IMG/VR virus record: IMGVR_UViG_3300035698_007082
Location: 1 to 22,598 of that record
DNA: 22,598 nt
DNA from: a virus
Direction: 5' to 3' (one strand)
Every line of letters starts with the position of its first letter. Position 1 is the first letter of the stretch. The notes under the pieces were generated by a model. That model saw only the letters and a program-made list of their open reading frames with translations. It had not been told where the DNA came from and did not search any database. Below are positions 6,056 to 13,387 of this stretch, piece after piece. The translations under genes were made by a program, and so were the position numbers.

Positions 6056-6857
6056 CGAGCCTTCAAAACCGTTTGATAGCTTTTTTAATGCTAGTGGTAC
6101 GCCACCAGCGGATGCAGATTTACCGCAAAATTTAGAAGACGAAAAACGCAATCTTAAAGATGATAAGCATGTATCGTTTCGTCCAGAGGCAAACCGTGCA
6201 TATCATAAACTAGTAAAGTTGTTCAAAGATTCAAAAGTGCAGTTTAATTCATCTAATGCACCTCCATTAATGCCTTTGTCTCCAGACATTATTAAGTTTT
6301 TGATTGGAAATAATGTATTTGAAAAATTTTGTTTCGATCTTGGCAATAACGATTATAATATAGACCATAAAGACCTTACTGCAGAATCGTTTATGAAGAT
6401 GTCAACAGATGAACGTAACGCTGCTTTTGCGGCCACAATGCTAAGGACGTTAGCGCATGTAATGAATGCTATGTATGAAGTTTTTGAACCAGATACAGAT
6501 TTAGAGATGCAATTACTATCTATTGTTTCTACATATGAAAATATCTTGTATAATACAAGAACTACGTTATCAATGCAGGCAAACTTTTTAGCAGATCCTA
6601 GCTGTGAGCTTAGTATGGAAACTTTAGCTAACCTATCTAGTGCTTTAGAGTCCAATATAAAAGAAGACGGTACAGTAACATTAGATTCAGATAGTGTGGC
6701 AGTATTGAAAAGTGTATTTGCAAGATTTGTGGATATTAGCGCTATAAATCAAACAGCAGCAGAAACAATAGGACATCAATTGACAGAACAATATAAAGTT
6801 CATAAAGACGTGTTAAAGGCTTTGAAAATAAAAAGAGGGAAAAATAAAGATGTATGA
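6012..6857 (+). CDS. Hypothetical protein, 281 aa
   Basis: I recognise no family. ATG 6012 has GGAGG 7 nt upstream (5999-6004 region) even though this lies inside the deformylase gene. The first 70 residues are polar, proline- and lysine-rich and probably disordered (FFGENKKKKNN, then acidic and basic runs). From about residue 75 to the end the protein is predicted helical, with no membrane segment, signal peptide or cysteine cluster (two cysteines only). Its end overlaps the next gene by 8 nt. It may be a structural or adaptor protein. Confidence 0.75.
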   Translation: MGIDFFGENKKKKNNEPSKPFDSFFNASGTPPADADLPQNLEDEKRNLKDDKHVSFRPEANRAYHKLVKLFKDSKVQFNSSNAPPLMPLSPDIIKFLIGNNVFEKFCFDLGNNDYNIDHKDLTAESFMKMSTDERNAAFAATMLRTLAHVMNAMYEVFEPDTDLEMQLLSIVSTYENILYNTRTTLSMQANFLADPSCELSMETLANLSSALESNIKEDGTVTLDSDSVAVLKSVFARFVDISAINQTAAETIGHQLTEQYKVHKDVLKALKIKRGKNKDV

Positions 6858-7203
6858 TCCATACGAGAATTTTGAATCACGTGTACGCTTGGTTGCTAGC
6901 GAAATGGCTGCATTGTTGATTGAAAAAAATAGATGTTATGGTAATAGTGCACTGAATCCTGTACGCATTTTTTCTAAGGCAGACACAAAAGAACAGCTAT
7001 TTGTGCGATTAGATGATAAATTAAGTCGCATTGCTAGAGGCAAAGAATTTCCTGGTGACGATACAGTACGCGATATCATTGGCTATTGTTTTTTAGTTTT
7101 AATTCAGTTAGAAAACGAAGAAAAAAATACAGAACAAAAAGACATATCTCAGAAAGATCTATTTTTAAAGATGAATAATATAAATAGTGGAACCAAATCA
7201 TAG
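6850..7203 (+). CDS. Nmad1/DUF1599-like protein (nucleotide modification-associated)
   Basis: A 117-residue, mostly helical protein. The pattern LIEKNRCYGNSALNP (residues 23-37), then RLDDKLSRIARG (52-63) and DTVRDIIGYCFLVL (70-83), matches as I remember it the Nmad1 (DUF1599) family: Kn-x-YG near the N terminus, R-x-x-DK-x-x-R in the middle and Dt-x-x-D-x-x-gY at the end. That family occurs in phages near DNA-base modification genes and has an all-helical MazG-like fold, suggesting nucleotide binding or hydrolysis. The start has AGAGGGA upstream and overlaps the previous gene by 8 nt. The next gene is a nucleotidase-like phosphatase, which fits nucleotide-pool work. Family call is moderate; activity is inferred. 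Confidence 0.65.
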   Translation: MYDPYENFESRVRLVASEMAALLIEKNRCYGNSALNPVRIFSKADTKEQLFVRLDDKLSRIARGKEFPGDDTVRDIIGYCFLVLIQLENEEKNTEQKDISQKDLFLKMNNINSGTKS

Positions 7204-7207
7204 CTAG

Positions 7208-7219
7208 TGTGTATACACA
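7208..7219. promoter_or_regulatory. 12-bp perfect palindrome upstream of the nucleotidase gene
   Basis: TGTGTATACACA is a perfect inverted repeat lying 4 nt before AGGAGG of the gene at 7234. It could be an operator or a small hairpin that affects translation. No second copy was noticed. Confidence 0.25.
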
Positions 7220-7233
7220 TATAGGAGGACAAC

Positions 7234-7869
7234 ATGAAACTAGCAATTGATATGGATGGTGTTATGGCCGACTTTGTTGGTGGAATATTGAGATGGCGTA
7301 AAATATTATATCCATGGTATGATGATATTACAGCTGAAAATGTGACGTCTTATAATTTTTCTGATATCCTAAAATATGGACAATTAATGAAAATTATGAG
7401 TATGCCTAATTTTTTCTATAATTTAGACGTTATTCCTGGTGCTATTGAATGTCTGTCTAAATTACATGGCGATGGACATAAATTGAGTTTTATTACAAAA
7501 CTGCCGGTATACTACGAAGGAAATTTTCTTTATGATTCGATTATTGGCAATTCAGCATCGGATAAATATAGATGGTTTAACAAATATATTGTAGCTCATA
7601 TACCGGGAATTACGCAGAAAGATCTTATTTTCTGTTTTGATAAATCATGGATTGCCGGTAGATTCGATATTATGCTTGATGATGATCCAAGAAATTTAGA
7701 ACTGTTCGATGGGCTCAGAGTATTATTTGGCACTTCTTATAATAAAGAATATGTAGATGCTTTTCGCGTAGGTTCTGTTAATCAAAAAAACGCTATGCCT
7801 TGGAAAGAATTTTATAGTTTTGTATCGCGTATGAGGGGGACTAGACTATATGACAACCGAAGTAATTAG
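7234..7869 (+). CDS. 5'(3')-deoxyribonucleotidase-like HAD phosphatase
   Basis: A 211-residue protein of the HAD superfamily resembling the 5' nucleotidase, deoxy (C) type group. HAD motif I is DMDGVMADF (residues 6-14), with nucleophile D6 and acid D8. Motif II is the threonine of FITKLP (T88). A lysine near 137 (FDKSW) fits motif III, and DDDP (149-152) is motif IV. It is predicted to dephosphorylate deoxynucleoside monophosphates and so shape the dNTP pool, or remove an unwanted nucleotide in a phage with modified bases. AGGAGG precedes ATG 7234. The last 20 bases overlap the next gene. The substrate is inferred from family resemblance. Confidence 0.8.
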   Translation: MKLAIDMDGVMADFVGGILRWRKILYPWYDDITAENVTSYNFSDILKYGQLMKIMSMPNFFYNLDVIPGAIECLSKLHGDGHKLSFITKLPVYYEGNFLYDSIIGNSASDKYRWFNKYIVAHIPGITQKDLIFCFDKSWIAGRFDIMLDDDPRNLELFDGLRVLFGTSYNKEYVDAFRVGSVNQKNAMPWKEFYSFVSRMRGTRLYDNRSN

Positions 7870-8512
7870 TGGCTCAGAAAACAAGATGAAATGTTTGCCT
7901 AGAATTAGATGTCCTAAATGTGCTGATACTGCATACGCATATGCTATGGATTTTATCTGCGATGCTTGTCATGCAATGTATAAAGTAGACACTAAAGCTA
8001 TGAATATTGATGGAATTATTGATGTTAATCCTAACGAAATTAAGCATAATGATGTATTTGATGTGTCAGAATACAAGGCGCGTAAACACGCGGTAGAAAG
8101 CGATTCTGATGAGTCTGTTAATGCAGAGGCCACAACTTTTCGTTTGCAGAGCGCTATATTGAAGCGCCTAAAACATATAGGCAAGAAGTATAAGCTGGGC
8201 AATATAGCCGATACAATGAATATTTTATTGTTTACGGCATTAGATATAATTGATATGGTTGATGGACGCGATACTGATTTTATTGGTTTTGTGGATGGAA
8301 AAGGCAAGCGATCATTCAACTTAAAGGATGGCAAAATATTTGATGCTGCACGTATAGCAGTAAAGAAACGACGCCTTACACAGCATACAGTTAATAGTCT
8401 AGTTGAAACAATGCAAAGAGAATTTGTATTGAACGACATAAAAGATTATTATGACAATATAGAAAAAAATAAGGAGCAGGAGAATGGCGCTAGATCAGGC
8501 GATGACGCATAA
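7850..8512 (+). CDS. Zinc-ribbon protein, unknown function
   Basis: A 220-residue protein. The N terminus has a zinc ribbon with cysteines at C21, C24, C37 and C40 (CPKC and CDAC). An acidic linker (about 60-95) leads to a basic, helical C-terminal region with runs such as RLKHIGKKYK and VKKRRLTQH. The combination suggests binding to nucleic acid or to a polymerase complex, but I recognise no specific family. ATG 7850 lies after GAGGGGG and overlaps the previous gene by 20 nt; ATG 7886 is an alternative that would still keep the ribbon. It sits between nucleotide enzymes and an exonuclease. Confidence 0.75.
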   Translation: MTTEVISGSENKMKCLPRIRCPKCADTAYAYAMDFICDACHAMYKVDTKAMNIDGIIDVNPNEIKHNDVFDVSEYKARKHAVESDSDESVNAEATTFRLQSAILKRLKHIGKKYKLGNIADTMNILLFTALDIIDMVDGRDTDFIGFVDGKGKRSFNLKDGKIFDAARIAVKKRRLTQHTVNSLVETMQREFVLNDIKDYYDNIEKNKEQENGARSGDDA

Positions 8513-9086
8513 TTATTGTATTATTGATACTGAAACTACTGGATTAGATCCTGCTAGATGTGGATTGGTCGAGGTTGCAGCGATCAAAATAGTCAATGGC
8601 ATACAAACTGCAACCTATGAATCGTTTGTTGACCCTGGAATGTCCATTCCTCCGCGAGCAACAGCTATCAATGGCATTACTACAGATATGGTAGTTGGTG
8701 CTAGGTCGCCTTTGGAGGCCCTTGGTGGTATGCGTAGTTTTGTTGGTGATCTTATGTTGATTGGACATAATATTGGTTTTGATTTATCTTTTATTAATAA
8801 GTATACAAGTTCCTTTGTAGGGTTGCGTTGTTTAGATACGAAAGGATTGGCTAAACTAGTATTTGGTCGTCGTATTGAAGGTGGGCTTAGTCAAGAAAAT
8901 TTAGAGAAGTACTTTGGAATTAAACGAGACATTAGACATAGAGCAGTTGAAGACTGTAAAGCATTGCATAAAGTATTAAAATACCTAATTGGATTATCTC
9001 CAGATATTGAATTGAAAAAAGTATCGTTCAATAATACTAAATCATCTAAGTCTAAATATAAGACTGGTACAACAGGTAAGGCATAG
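8484..9086 (+). CDS. DnaQ-like DEDDh 3'-5' exonuclease
   Basis: A 200-residue exonuclease of the DNA polymerase III epsilon (DnaQ/RNase T) superfamily. ExoI is DTET (D15, E17), ExoII is GHNIGFD (D100) and ExoIII is HRAVEDCKA (H152, D157). All four acidic residues and the DEDDh histidine are present, so it should be active with two metal ions. It may proofread for a phage or host polymerase, or trim DNA or RNA ends. The last 20 or so residues are a lysine- and serine-rich tail, likely flexible and possibly nucleic-acid binding. GGAGCAGGAG precedes ATG 8484, which lies inside the previous gene (29-nt overlap). Confidence 0.9.
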   Translation: MALDQAMTHNYCIIDTETTGLDPARCGLVEVAAIKIVNGIQTATYESFVDPGMSIPPRATAINGITTDMVVGARSPLEALGGMRSFVGDLMLIGHNIGFDLSFINKYTSSFVGLRCLDTKGLAKLVFGRRIEGGLSQENLEKYFGIKRDIRHRAVEDCKALHKVLKYLIGLSPDIELKKVSFNNTKSSKSKYKTGTTGKA

Positions 9087-9099
9087 GAAGGGATACAAA

Positions 9100-9498
9100 A
9101 TGAATGAGCAAGAAATTAGTCTACAAATTCCAGATGGAATATTTGGTCCAGAATTAAAGTCATTATTATTCAAGTTTGCTAATGCATTGTCAGCACTGAA
9201 TGAAAGACGAGACAAGATAGACTATGAGCGAGAATTGCAGGATGCGCGCGTTGAGTCCGTTGCCGCAATGGCGCTATTAGAAGTTACTGGTACCGCTATC
9301 GATAAGAAGGCTCAGGCGTTGCATTGCGAGATCGAACTTGATGGTGAATCAACTTCTGCATTTAAAGAAAAGAAACGTCTTATAGATATGAAATTTAGAC
9401 ATAATCGAGCCAAGTCACGCGTTAAAGAACTAGAGGGATTGATTGATGTTTGTAGATCTGGCTTGTCTTATGATAAATCTGAAGGGAGGACATGTTAA
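9100..9498 (+). CDS. Hypothetical helical protein, 132 aa
   Basis: A charged, almost entirely helical protein with probable coiled-coil stretches (about residues 28-60 and 85-120). It has no recognised domain. GAAGGG precedes ATG 9100. Its stop codon overlaps the start of the next gene in a TAATG junction, indicating translational coupling with the zinc-finger protein that follows. It might be a structural adaptor or a regulator that dimerises. Confidence 0.7.
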   Translation: MNEQEISLQIPDGIFGPELKSLLFKFANALSALNERRDKIDYERELQDARVESVAAMALLEVTGTAIDKKAQALHCEIELDGESTSAFKEKKRLIDMKFRHNRAKSRVKELEGLIDVCRSGLSYDKSEGRTC

Positions 9499-9812
9499 TG
9501 AAGTGTCCGTTATGCGGTTTTAATCATGGTGATCCACAGATTCGTAGATATGTTACATCTGCGACCACAGATAATGTAGTAGTAGTATATAATGATGGAG
9601 AACTAGATGAAGAAATGCATTGGAGTAAGATTTGGTCTGCGCATCTAAATGATGCTCATGGCAAAAAGGAATCAGGCACGTCAATTAGGGCATCTAATTC
9701 TAGAAGGGGGCCATTGCTATATTGCTCTACAAATGATACGTATATTCCAATATATGCTTCACATGTAGAATCAAAAGCAGATAATATATCTGACGACAAG
9801 ATAGAGTTTTAA
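9498..9812 (+). CDS. Small zinc-finger-like protein, 104 aa
   Basis: The N terminus reads MKCPLCGFNH, and HLNDAH follows about 45 residues later, giving a plausible C-x2-C and H-x4-H zinc site. ATG 9498 is preferred to ATG 9492 because GGGAGG (9484-9489) lies 8 nt before it but only 2 nt before 9492, and because it forms a TAATG junction with the previous gene. The C-terminal half is polar. Its function is unknown; nucleic-acid binding is likely from the finger. Confidence 0.65.
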   Translation: MKCPLCGFNHGDPQIRRYVTSATTDNVVVVYNDGELDEEMHWSKIWSAHLNDAHGKKESGTSIRASNSRRGPLLYCSTNDTYIPIYASHVESKADNISDDKIEF

Positions 9813-9813
9813 T

Positions 9814-10167
9814 ATGTTACAAAGACGATCAAAACAACATGTAAGTGTTTTAAAACAAATACGTAAGATATTTCCATTGATACGTATAAAAGAAGAACAT
9901 CATATTGGAGAACGTCTGTTTTTGGATATTTATATTCCACGATTTGCCGTAGCTGTTGAAATAAACGGAATTCAGCACTATCAATTTTCTCAGTTTTTTC
10001 ATGGAACACAGGATAAATTTGAATTGGCCAAATTTTTAGATAAGAAAAAGATAAGAAAATGTATGGAACTTGGTATTGGAATTTTCGTAGTAAAGTATGA
10101 CGAAGAATTTAATGAACATGATTTTATTGATTTTGCAACTAAACATCTAAGTAATTGTACGGAGTAG
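9814..10167 (+). CDS. PD-(D/E)xK / Vsr-like nuclease-fold protein
   Basis: A 117-residue protein resembling DUF559/Vsr-type endonuclease folds. The core is RLFLDIYIPRF (D38) followed by VAVEINGIQHY (E49, N51, H55), the typical strand-turn-strand with E-x-D/N-G-x-x-H. A helical segment and a final strand GIFVVKYDEEF follow. The usual active-site lysine or glutamine after the glutamate is not evident (ExN), so activity is uncertain. Related proteins nick or cleave DNA in repair or as homing enzymes. ATG 9814 follows the previous stop by 1 nt and has only a weak SD (GATAGAG), suggesting coupled translation. Confidence 0.65.
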   Translation: MLQRRSKQHVSVLKQIRKIFPLIRIKEEHHIGERLFLDIYIPRFAVAVEINGIQHYQFSQFFHGTQDKFELAKFLDKKKIRKCMELGIGIFVVKYDEEFNEHDFIDFATKHLSNCTE

Positions 10168-10169
10168 AT

Positions 10170-10751
10170 ATGACACAAGAAATTGATAAGCTAATGATGA
10201 AGTGTGAGCCGCTTGTTCAGAAATGGACATCTGGTATTAAAAATGATTTTGGTAATGAAGTGCGCCAAGAGATGCGTTTGCGGATTTGGCGCTTTATTCA
10301 GAACAAGTATATGAATACCGATAATGATACTCCAGTAGATGTTTTTGTCGGTCCATTATTGTGCTTGATATATAAGACATCGATTAATGAGGTTATTCGC
10401 TTCAATAAGCGTAAGTATGGACGTTTTGTTAGCTTAGTGACTGATGATAAGTGTAACAATGCAACCGATAACAACAATATTAGCGATCAACTGGTATTTA
10501 ATCCTGATATTTTAGAAAGACTTGCTAATTCGTCTCATGATGTATTACTTGAGTTATCCAGTTGCTTAGATGATAACGAGCAATTTATTGTACAATATAT
10601 GTTACATACTGATAATTATGGCGACAATCACGAAAGCCTAATGAGACAGTTAGGCTATACAGGGAAAGGTGCCATTAGATATATTCTAGATAAGGTATTT
10701 GCTAAGATGCGTAAACACGCTGAGTTACACGATATAGACATAAAACTATAG
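10170..10751 (+). CDS. Divergent sigma-factor-like protein
   Basis: A 193-residue protein with two helical parts. Residues about 10-75 resemble sigma region 2: VQKWTSGIKND, then NEVRQEMRLRIWRFIQNKY, where acidic and QE residues before a helix with R-x-W match core-binding and promoter-melting helices. A linker follows. Residues 128-190 resemble region 4 (LLELSSCLDDNEQFIVQYML and LMRQLGYTGKGAIRYILDKVFAKMRK), a likely helix-turn-helix. It would direct host RNA polymerase to phage late promoters. Supporting context: it is the last gene before a 133-nt gap and the head genes, where gp55-like factors would be useful. ATG 10170 is chosen because GGAG precedes it by 5 nt; the TTG at 10155 lacks an SD. 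The similarity is by eye and divergent. Confidence 0.5.
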   Translation: MTQEIDKLMMKCEPLVQKWTSGIKNDFGNEVRQEMRLRIWRFIQNKYMNTDNDTPVDVFVGPLLCLIYKTSINEVIRFNKRKYGRFVSLVTDDKCNNATDNNNISDQLVFNPDILERLANSSHDVLLELSSCLDDNEQFIVQYMLHTDNYGDNHESLMRQLGYTGKGAIRYILDKVFAKMRKHAELHDIDIKL

Positions 10752-10785
10752 AAATTTTTTCAAATCTGCACTAACATCTGCTACT

Positions 10786-10814
10786 TTTACCAATTTATAT
10801 CTGCCTTTTATACT
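10786..10814 (+). promoter_or_regulatory. Candidate promoter for the head module (TTTTATAC motif)
   Basis: TTTACC (10786-10791) and TATACT (10809-10814) are spaced by 17 nt, a fair sigma70-type match. The second element lies within TTTTATAC (10806-10813), which recurs in two other gene-start gaps (3751 and 16601). This is the only gap of note between the early-type genes and terminase, so a promoter is expected here. It could instead be read by the phage's own sigma-like protein. Confidence 0.4.
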
Positions 10815-10884
10815 TATTTTCATTAGATACGTTCTATTGTATAGGATACAGCTATGTTCTGTATTCCGTAAGGAAAGGTATCTA

Positions 10885-11706
10885 GTGGAAACAAAAAAAC
10901 ACATTCCTCAAGCTTTAAAACCTACCAAACACCAGCTCAAAGAAGCCGATGAATTACTGCGGCCATTTTTTGAGCATAATCCTGGTCGTCTTAAAACTAG
11001 GGCTGGCGTAGTTTCAACTATTGATGAAAAAATTCAAAGCATTCTTGATAAAGCAATTGCTGGATATTCTAATTGCCCAAAAACGTTTATGGGTAGGATT
11101 AAATCAATTACTAGACTTAGTGCTGGTGGTAAAAAATCTAGAGCTAAAGACAATTATTATAATGCTAGAGAACGAAAACTAGAAGAACAGTTAAAAGAAC
11201 GTGAACAGGAAAATTATCCTGGTATAAGCGCTAAAGAACTTAGAAAAATACTTAGTGATAACGAACGTAAGTTTATGGCAGAACGTGAACGATTTTATAG
11301 GTCTGAATTTGATTTTAATAATTCTGCAGATCAAGCTCTATTGACGCAAGCTCTCACAGAAGAGGTTGTGCAACATAGACTAGTTAAGCGTAAATTATCT
11401 GGTGAGGAAACACCCGAGCTAGAGAGTGCTATGGAGGCTAGTTTCAAGCGTATGGAGCGGGCACTAAAGGCACTAGGCATCACACGCGAACAGCGTGAAG
11501 GTGCCTCAATGGAGTCTGAGGGCAATATAGCGCAGCTATCATTGCTTGTTGAGCAAAAGCTCAAAAAAATTGACGCAATAAGAGAGAAAGATCGGCAGGT
11601 AGAGGTTGCATTATTGGCCGGACGAAAAAGTCCAGAAATACTAGATATATTACCTGATTCATTAAAAGACATTGTTAGAAAAGCTCAATTAACGGAGGAC
11701 TATTAA
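10885..11706 (+). CDS. Probable terminase small subunit
   Basis: A 273-residue charged, helical protein directly upstream of the large terminase gene, with a TAATG junction. Small terminase subunits bind the packaging site and load it onto TerL. Position, helical content, a basic N-terminal half (for example GGKKSRAKDNYYNARERK) and the motif ALKALGITREQRE near residues 205-217 are consistent with this role, but no helix-turn-helix is certain. GTG 10885 is chosen: AAGGAAAGG precedes it by 6 nt, whereas the TTG 48 nt upstream has no SD. Coiled-coil stretches (about 90-150 and 225-250) fit an oligomeric ring. Another packaging accessory protein remains possible. Confidence 0.6.
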   Translation: METKKHIPQALKPTKHQLKEADELLRPFFEHNPGRLKTRAGVVSTIDEKIQSILDKAIAGYSNCPKTFMGRIKSITRLSAGGKKSRAKDNYYNARERKLEEQLKEREQENYPGISAKELRKILSDNERKFMAERERFYRSEFDFNNSADQALLTQALTEEVVQHRLVKRKLSGEETPELESAMEASFKRMERALKALGITREQREGASMESEGNIAQLSLLVEQKLKKIDAIREKDRQVEVALLAGRKSPEILDILPDSLKDIVRKAQLTEDY

Positions 11707-13331
11707 TGTCCCTTAAAAAACAGTCTGCTAGAACAAGCAAACTTGATGAGTTTAGATTAACAAAACATGAACAAACGATTATGTTTTATAGGAGAGATCC
11801 TGTTGAGGCGTGCAGAGATATTCTTGGTAGAGAACCTACGTGGTTTCAAAGAATTTTGTTACGGGAGCTATGGGATAAACCCTACTGCCTATTGAAGTAC
11901 GGCCGAGGAGCAAGCAAGACGAGTTCGGTCGCTATGTATCTTCTTATGAAGGCTGCGTTGTATCCAGATATGCGTATAGGCGTTTTAGCGCCGTCATATA
12001 GGCAAGCACAATACGTATTTGACGAAATTGATGACTTATACGCTAATAGTCCGTTCATTAGGGCGGCAGCAATAAAAGCTCCTACGCGAGGAACTGATCG
12101 TGCAATAATAAAATTCCATAATAGATCTTTCATTGAAGGTTTGCCAATAGGTAAACAAGGTGCCAAAATTAGGGGTAGACGATATGTTTTAGTCTTCATT
12201 GATGAATATTCTCAAATGGATGAAGAAACCGTTAGGCTCGTAATCCGTCCTATGCTTGCAGTTATGAGGCATGGTCGTAGAAATCAGATTATTCGTGCGT
12301 CTTCACCATTCTATAAGGAAGTCGCTCGTCATTTCTATGAGGCTTATCTTAGACATAAAGAACTAATGGAGGCTGGCAATGAAGACTATCATTGCTCATC
12401 ATTTAATTTTATTGATGTTTTGCTAGATAATCATAAAGATTATCGTCCAGATCTCAATATGGTACAAGAAGCATATTCAGAAGATCCTGAAGATATTTTT
12501 TGTATGGAATGGTTAGGTACTTTTCCTGACGAATCAACTGGATTCTTTTCCAGTAGACTAATCGACAGCTGTACTCCTCGTGGTGTACGCGACATAGTGC
12601 CGCTTGAACCACGCGGAGAACCTGGCTATAAATATGTACTAGGAATTGATCCTGCTAGATCCGCACAAGGCGATTTATTCGCGATGGTTATTATTAAAAT
12701 TTTAAAGAACGGTACTAGACATATCGTTAAGATAGTTACTGGTAAAGGAATTAAATTTCCTGATATGACAAATATGATTAGAACAGAAGTATTTTTGAAT
12801 CAGTTTGATATACAAGCTATATATATGGATTCCAGAGGTGGCGGTAAAGAACTTCAGGACTTGTTAGAAGCACCGTGGATTTATAATGGAACCACTTATC
12901 CTGGCATTACATCTGTTTACCAAGAAGAAATACTTGGATTTTATGATGTAGAAACCCATACTAACGAACACCGTATTTTGCGTATGGTTGATTTTAACGT
13001 ACAAATGATTAATGATATGTATTTTAAATTTAAATCTTGTATGGAGCGACAGGCATTATTATTCCCAATTGATTTGAGGCGCGGTGAAGACGAAACGTTT
13101 GAGACTGTTGGCAAAGAAGTTATTGCGCTAAAACATGAAATGTTAGTTTTACAAACAAAGGCAGTCGCAAATGGTCTAAGATTTGTTGCTCCAAAACAAT
13201 TTTCTAAAGATAGAATTACTGCTGCTGTATTAGCTAATTTTGCGGCAAATGAAATAGATGATAATAATATGAGTCAACAAGATAGTATAGCTCTTAACGC
13301 AATGTTAAATGTTGGAGGTTGGGTAAAATAA
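11706..13331 (+). CDS. terL: Terminase large subunit (TerL)
   Basis: A 541-residue packaging ATPase and nuclease. Walker A is GRGASKTS (residues 66-73), Walker B is VLVFIDEYSQ (161-170, D166/E167), and IIRASSPF (195-202) fits the coupling motif. The C-terminal RNase H-like nuclease domain begins at YVLGIDPARSAQGD (310-323, D315) and includes AIYMDSRGGGKE (371-382, D375). It pumps genome DNA through the portal and cuts it. GGAGG precedes ATG 11706, which overlaps the stop of the previous gene (TAATG). Length is typical. The large serine of classical SAT-type motifs and finer subgroup were not resolved, so the packaging mode cannot be predicted. Confidence 0.95.
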   Translation: MSLKKQSARTSKLDEFRLTKHEQTIMFYRRDPVEACRDILGREPTWFQRILLRELWDKPYCLLKYGRGASKTSSVAMYLLMKAALYPDMRIGVLAPSYRQAQYVFDEIDDLYANSPFIRAAAIKAPTRGTDRAIIKFHNRSFIEGLPIGKQGAKIRGRRYVLVFIDEYSQMDEETVRLVIRPMLAVMRHGRRNQIIRASSPFYKEVARHFYEAYLRHKELMEAGNEDYHCSSFNFIDVLLDNHKDYRPDLNMVQEAYSEDPEDIFCMEWLGTFPDESTGFFSSRLIDSCTPRGVRDIVPLEPRGEPGYKYVLGIDPARSAQGDLFAMVIIKILKNGTRHIVKIVTGKGIKFPDMTNMIRTEVFLNQFDIQAIYMDSRGGGKELQDLLEAPWIYNGTTYPGITSVYQEEILGFYDVETHTNEHRILRMVDFNVQMINDMYFKFKSCMERQALLFPIDLRRGEDETFETVGKEVIALKHEMLVLQTKAVANGLRFVAPKQFSKDRITAAVLANFAANEIDDNNMSQQDSIALNAMLNVGGWVK

Positions 13332-13387
13332 TGCTTAATAAACTTAAAGGATTTTGGGGAGGATCTAGATGGCTGATAAAATTATAA
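13331..13387 (+). CDS. Possible 18-aa leader peptide between terL and portal
   Basis: ATG 13331 overlaps the terL stop (TAATG) and encodes MLNKLKGFWGGSRWLIKL before TAA 13385-13387. It spans the portal SD (GGGGAGG, 13356-13362) and start (13369) in another frame. Its own SD (GGAGG about 12 nt upstream) is rather distant. It may be a coupling ORF that brings ribosomes from terL to the portal start, or may be chance. Confidence 0.25.
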   Translation: MLNKLKGFWGGSRWLIKL

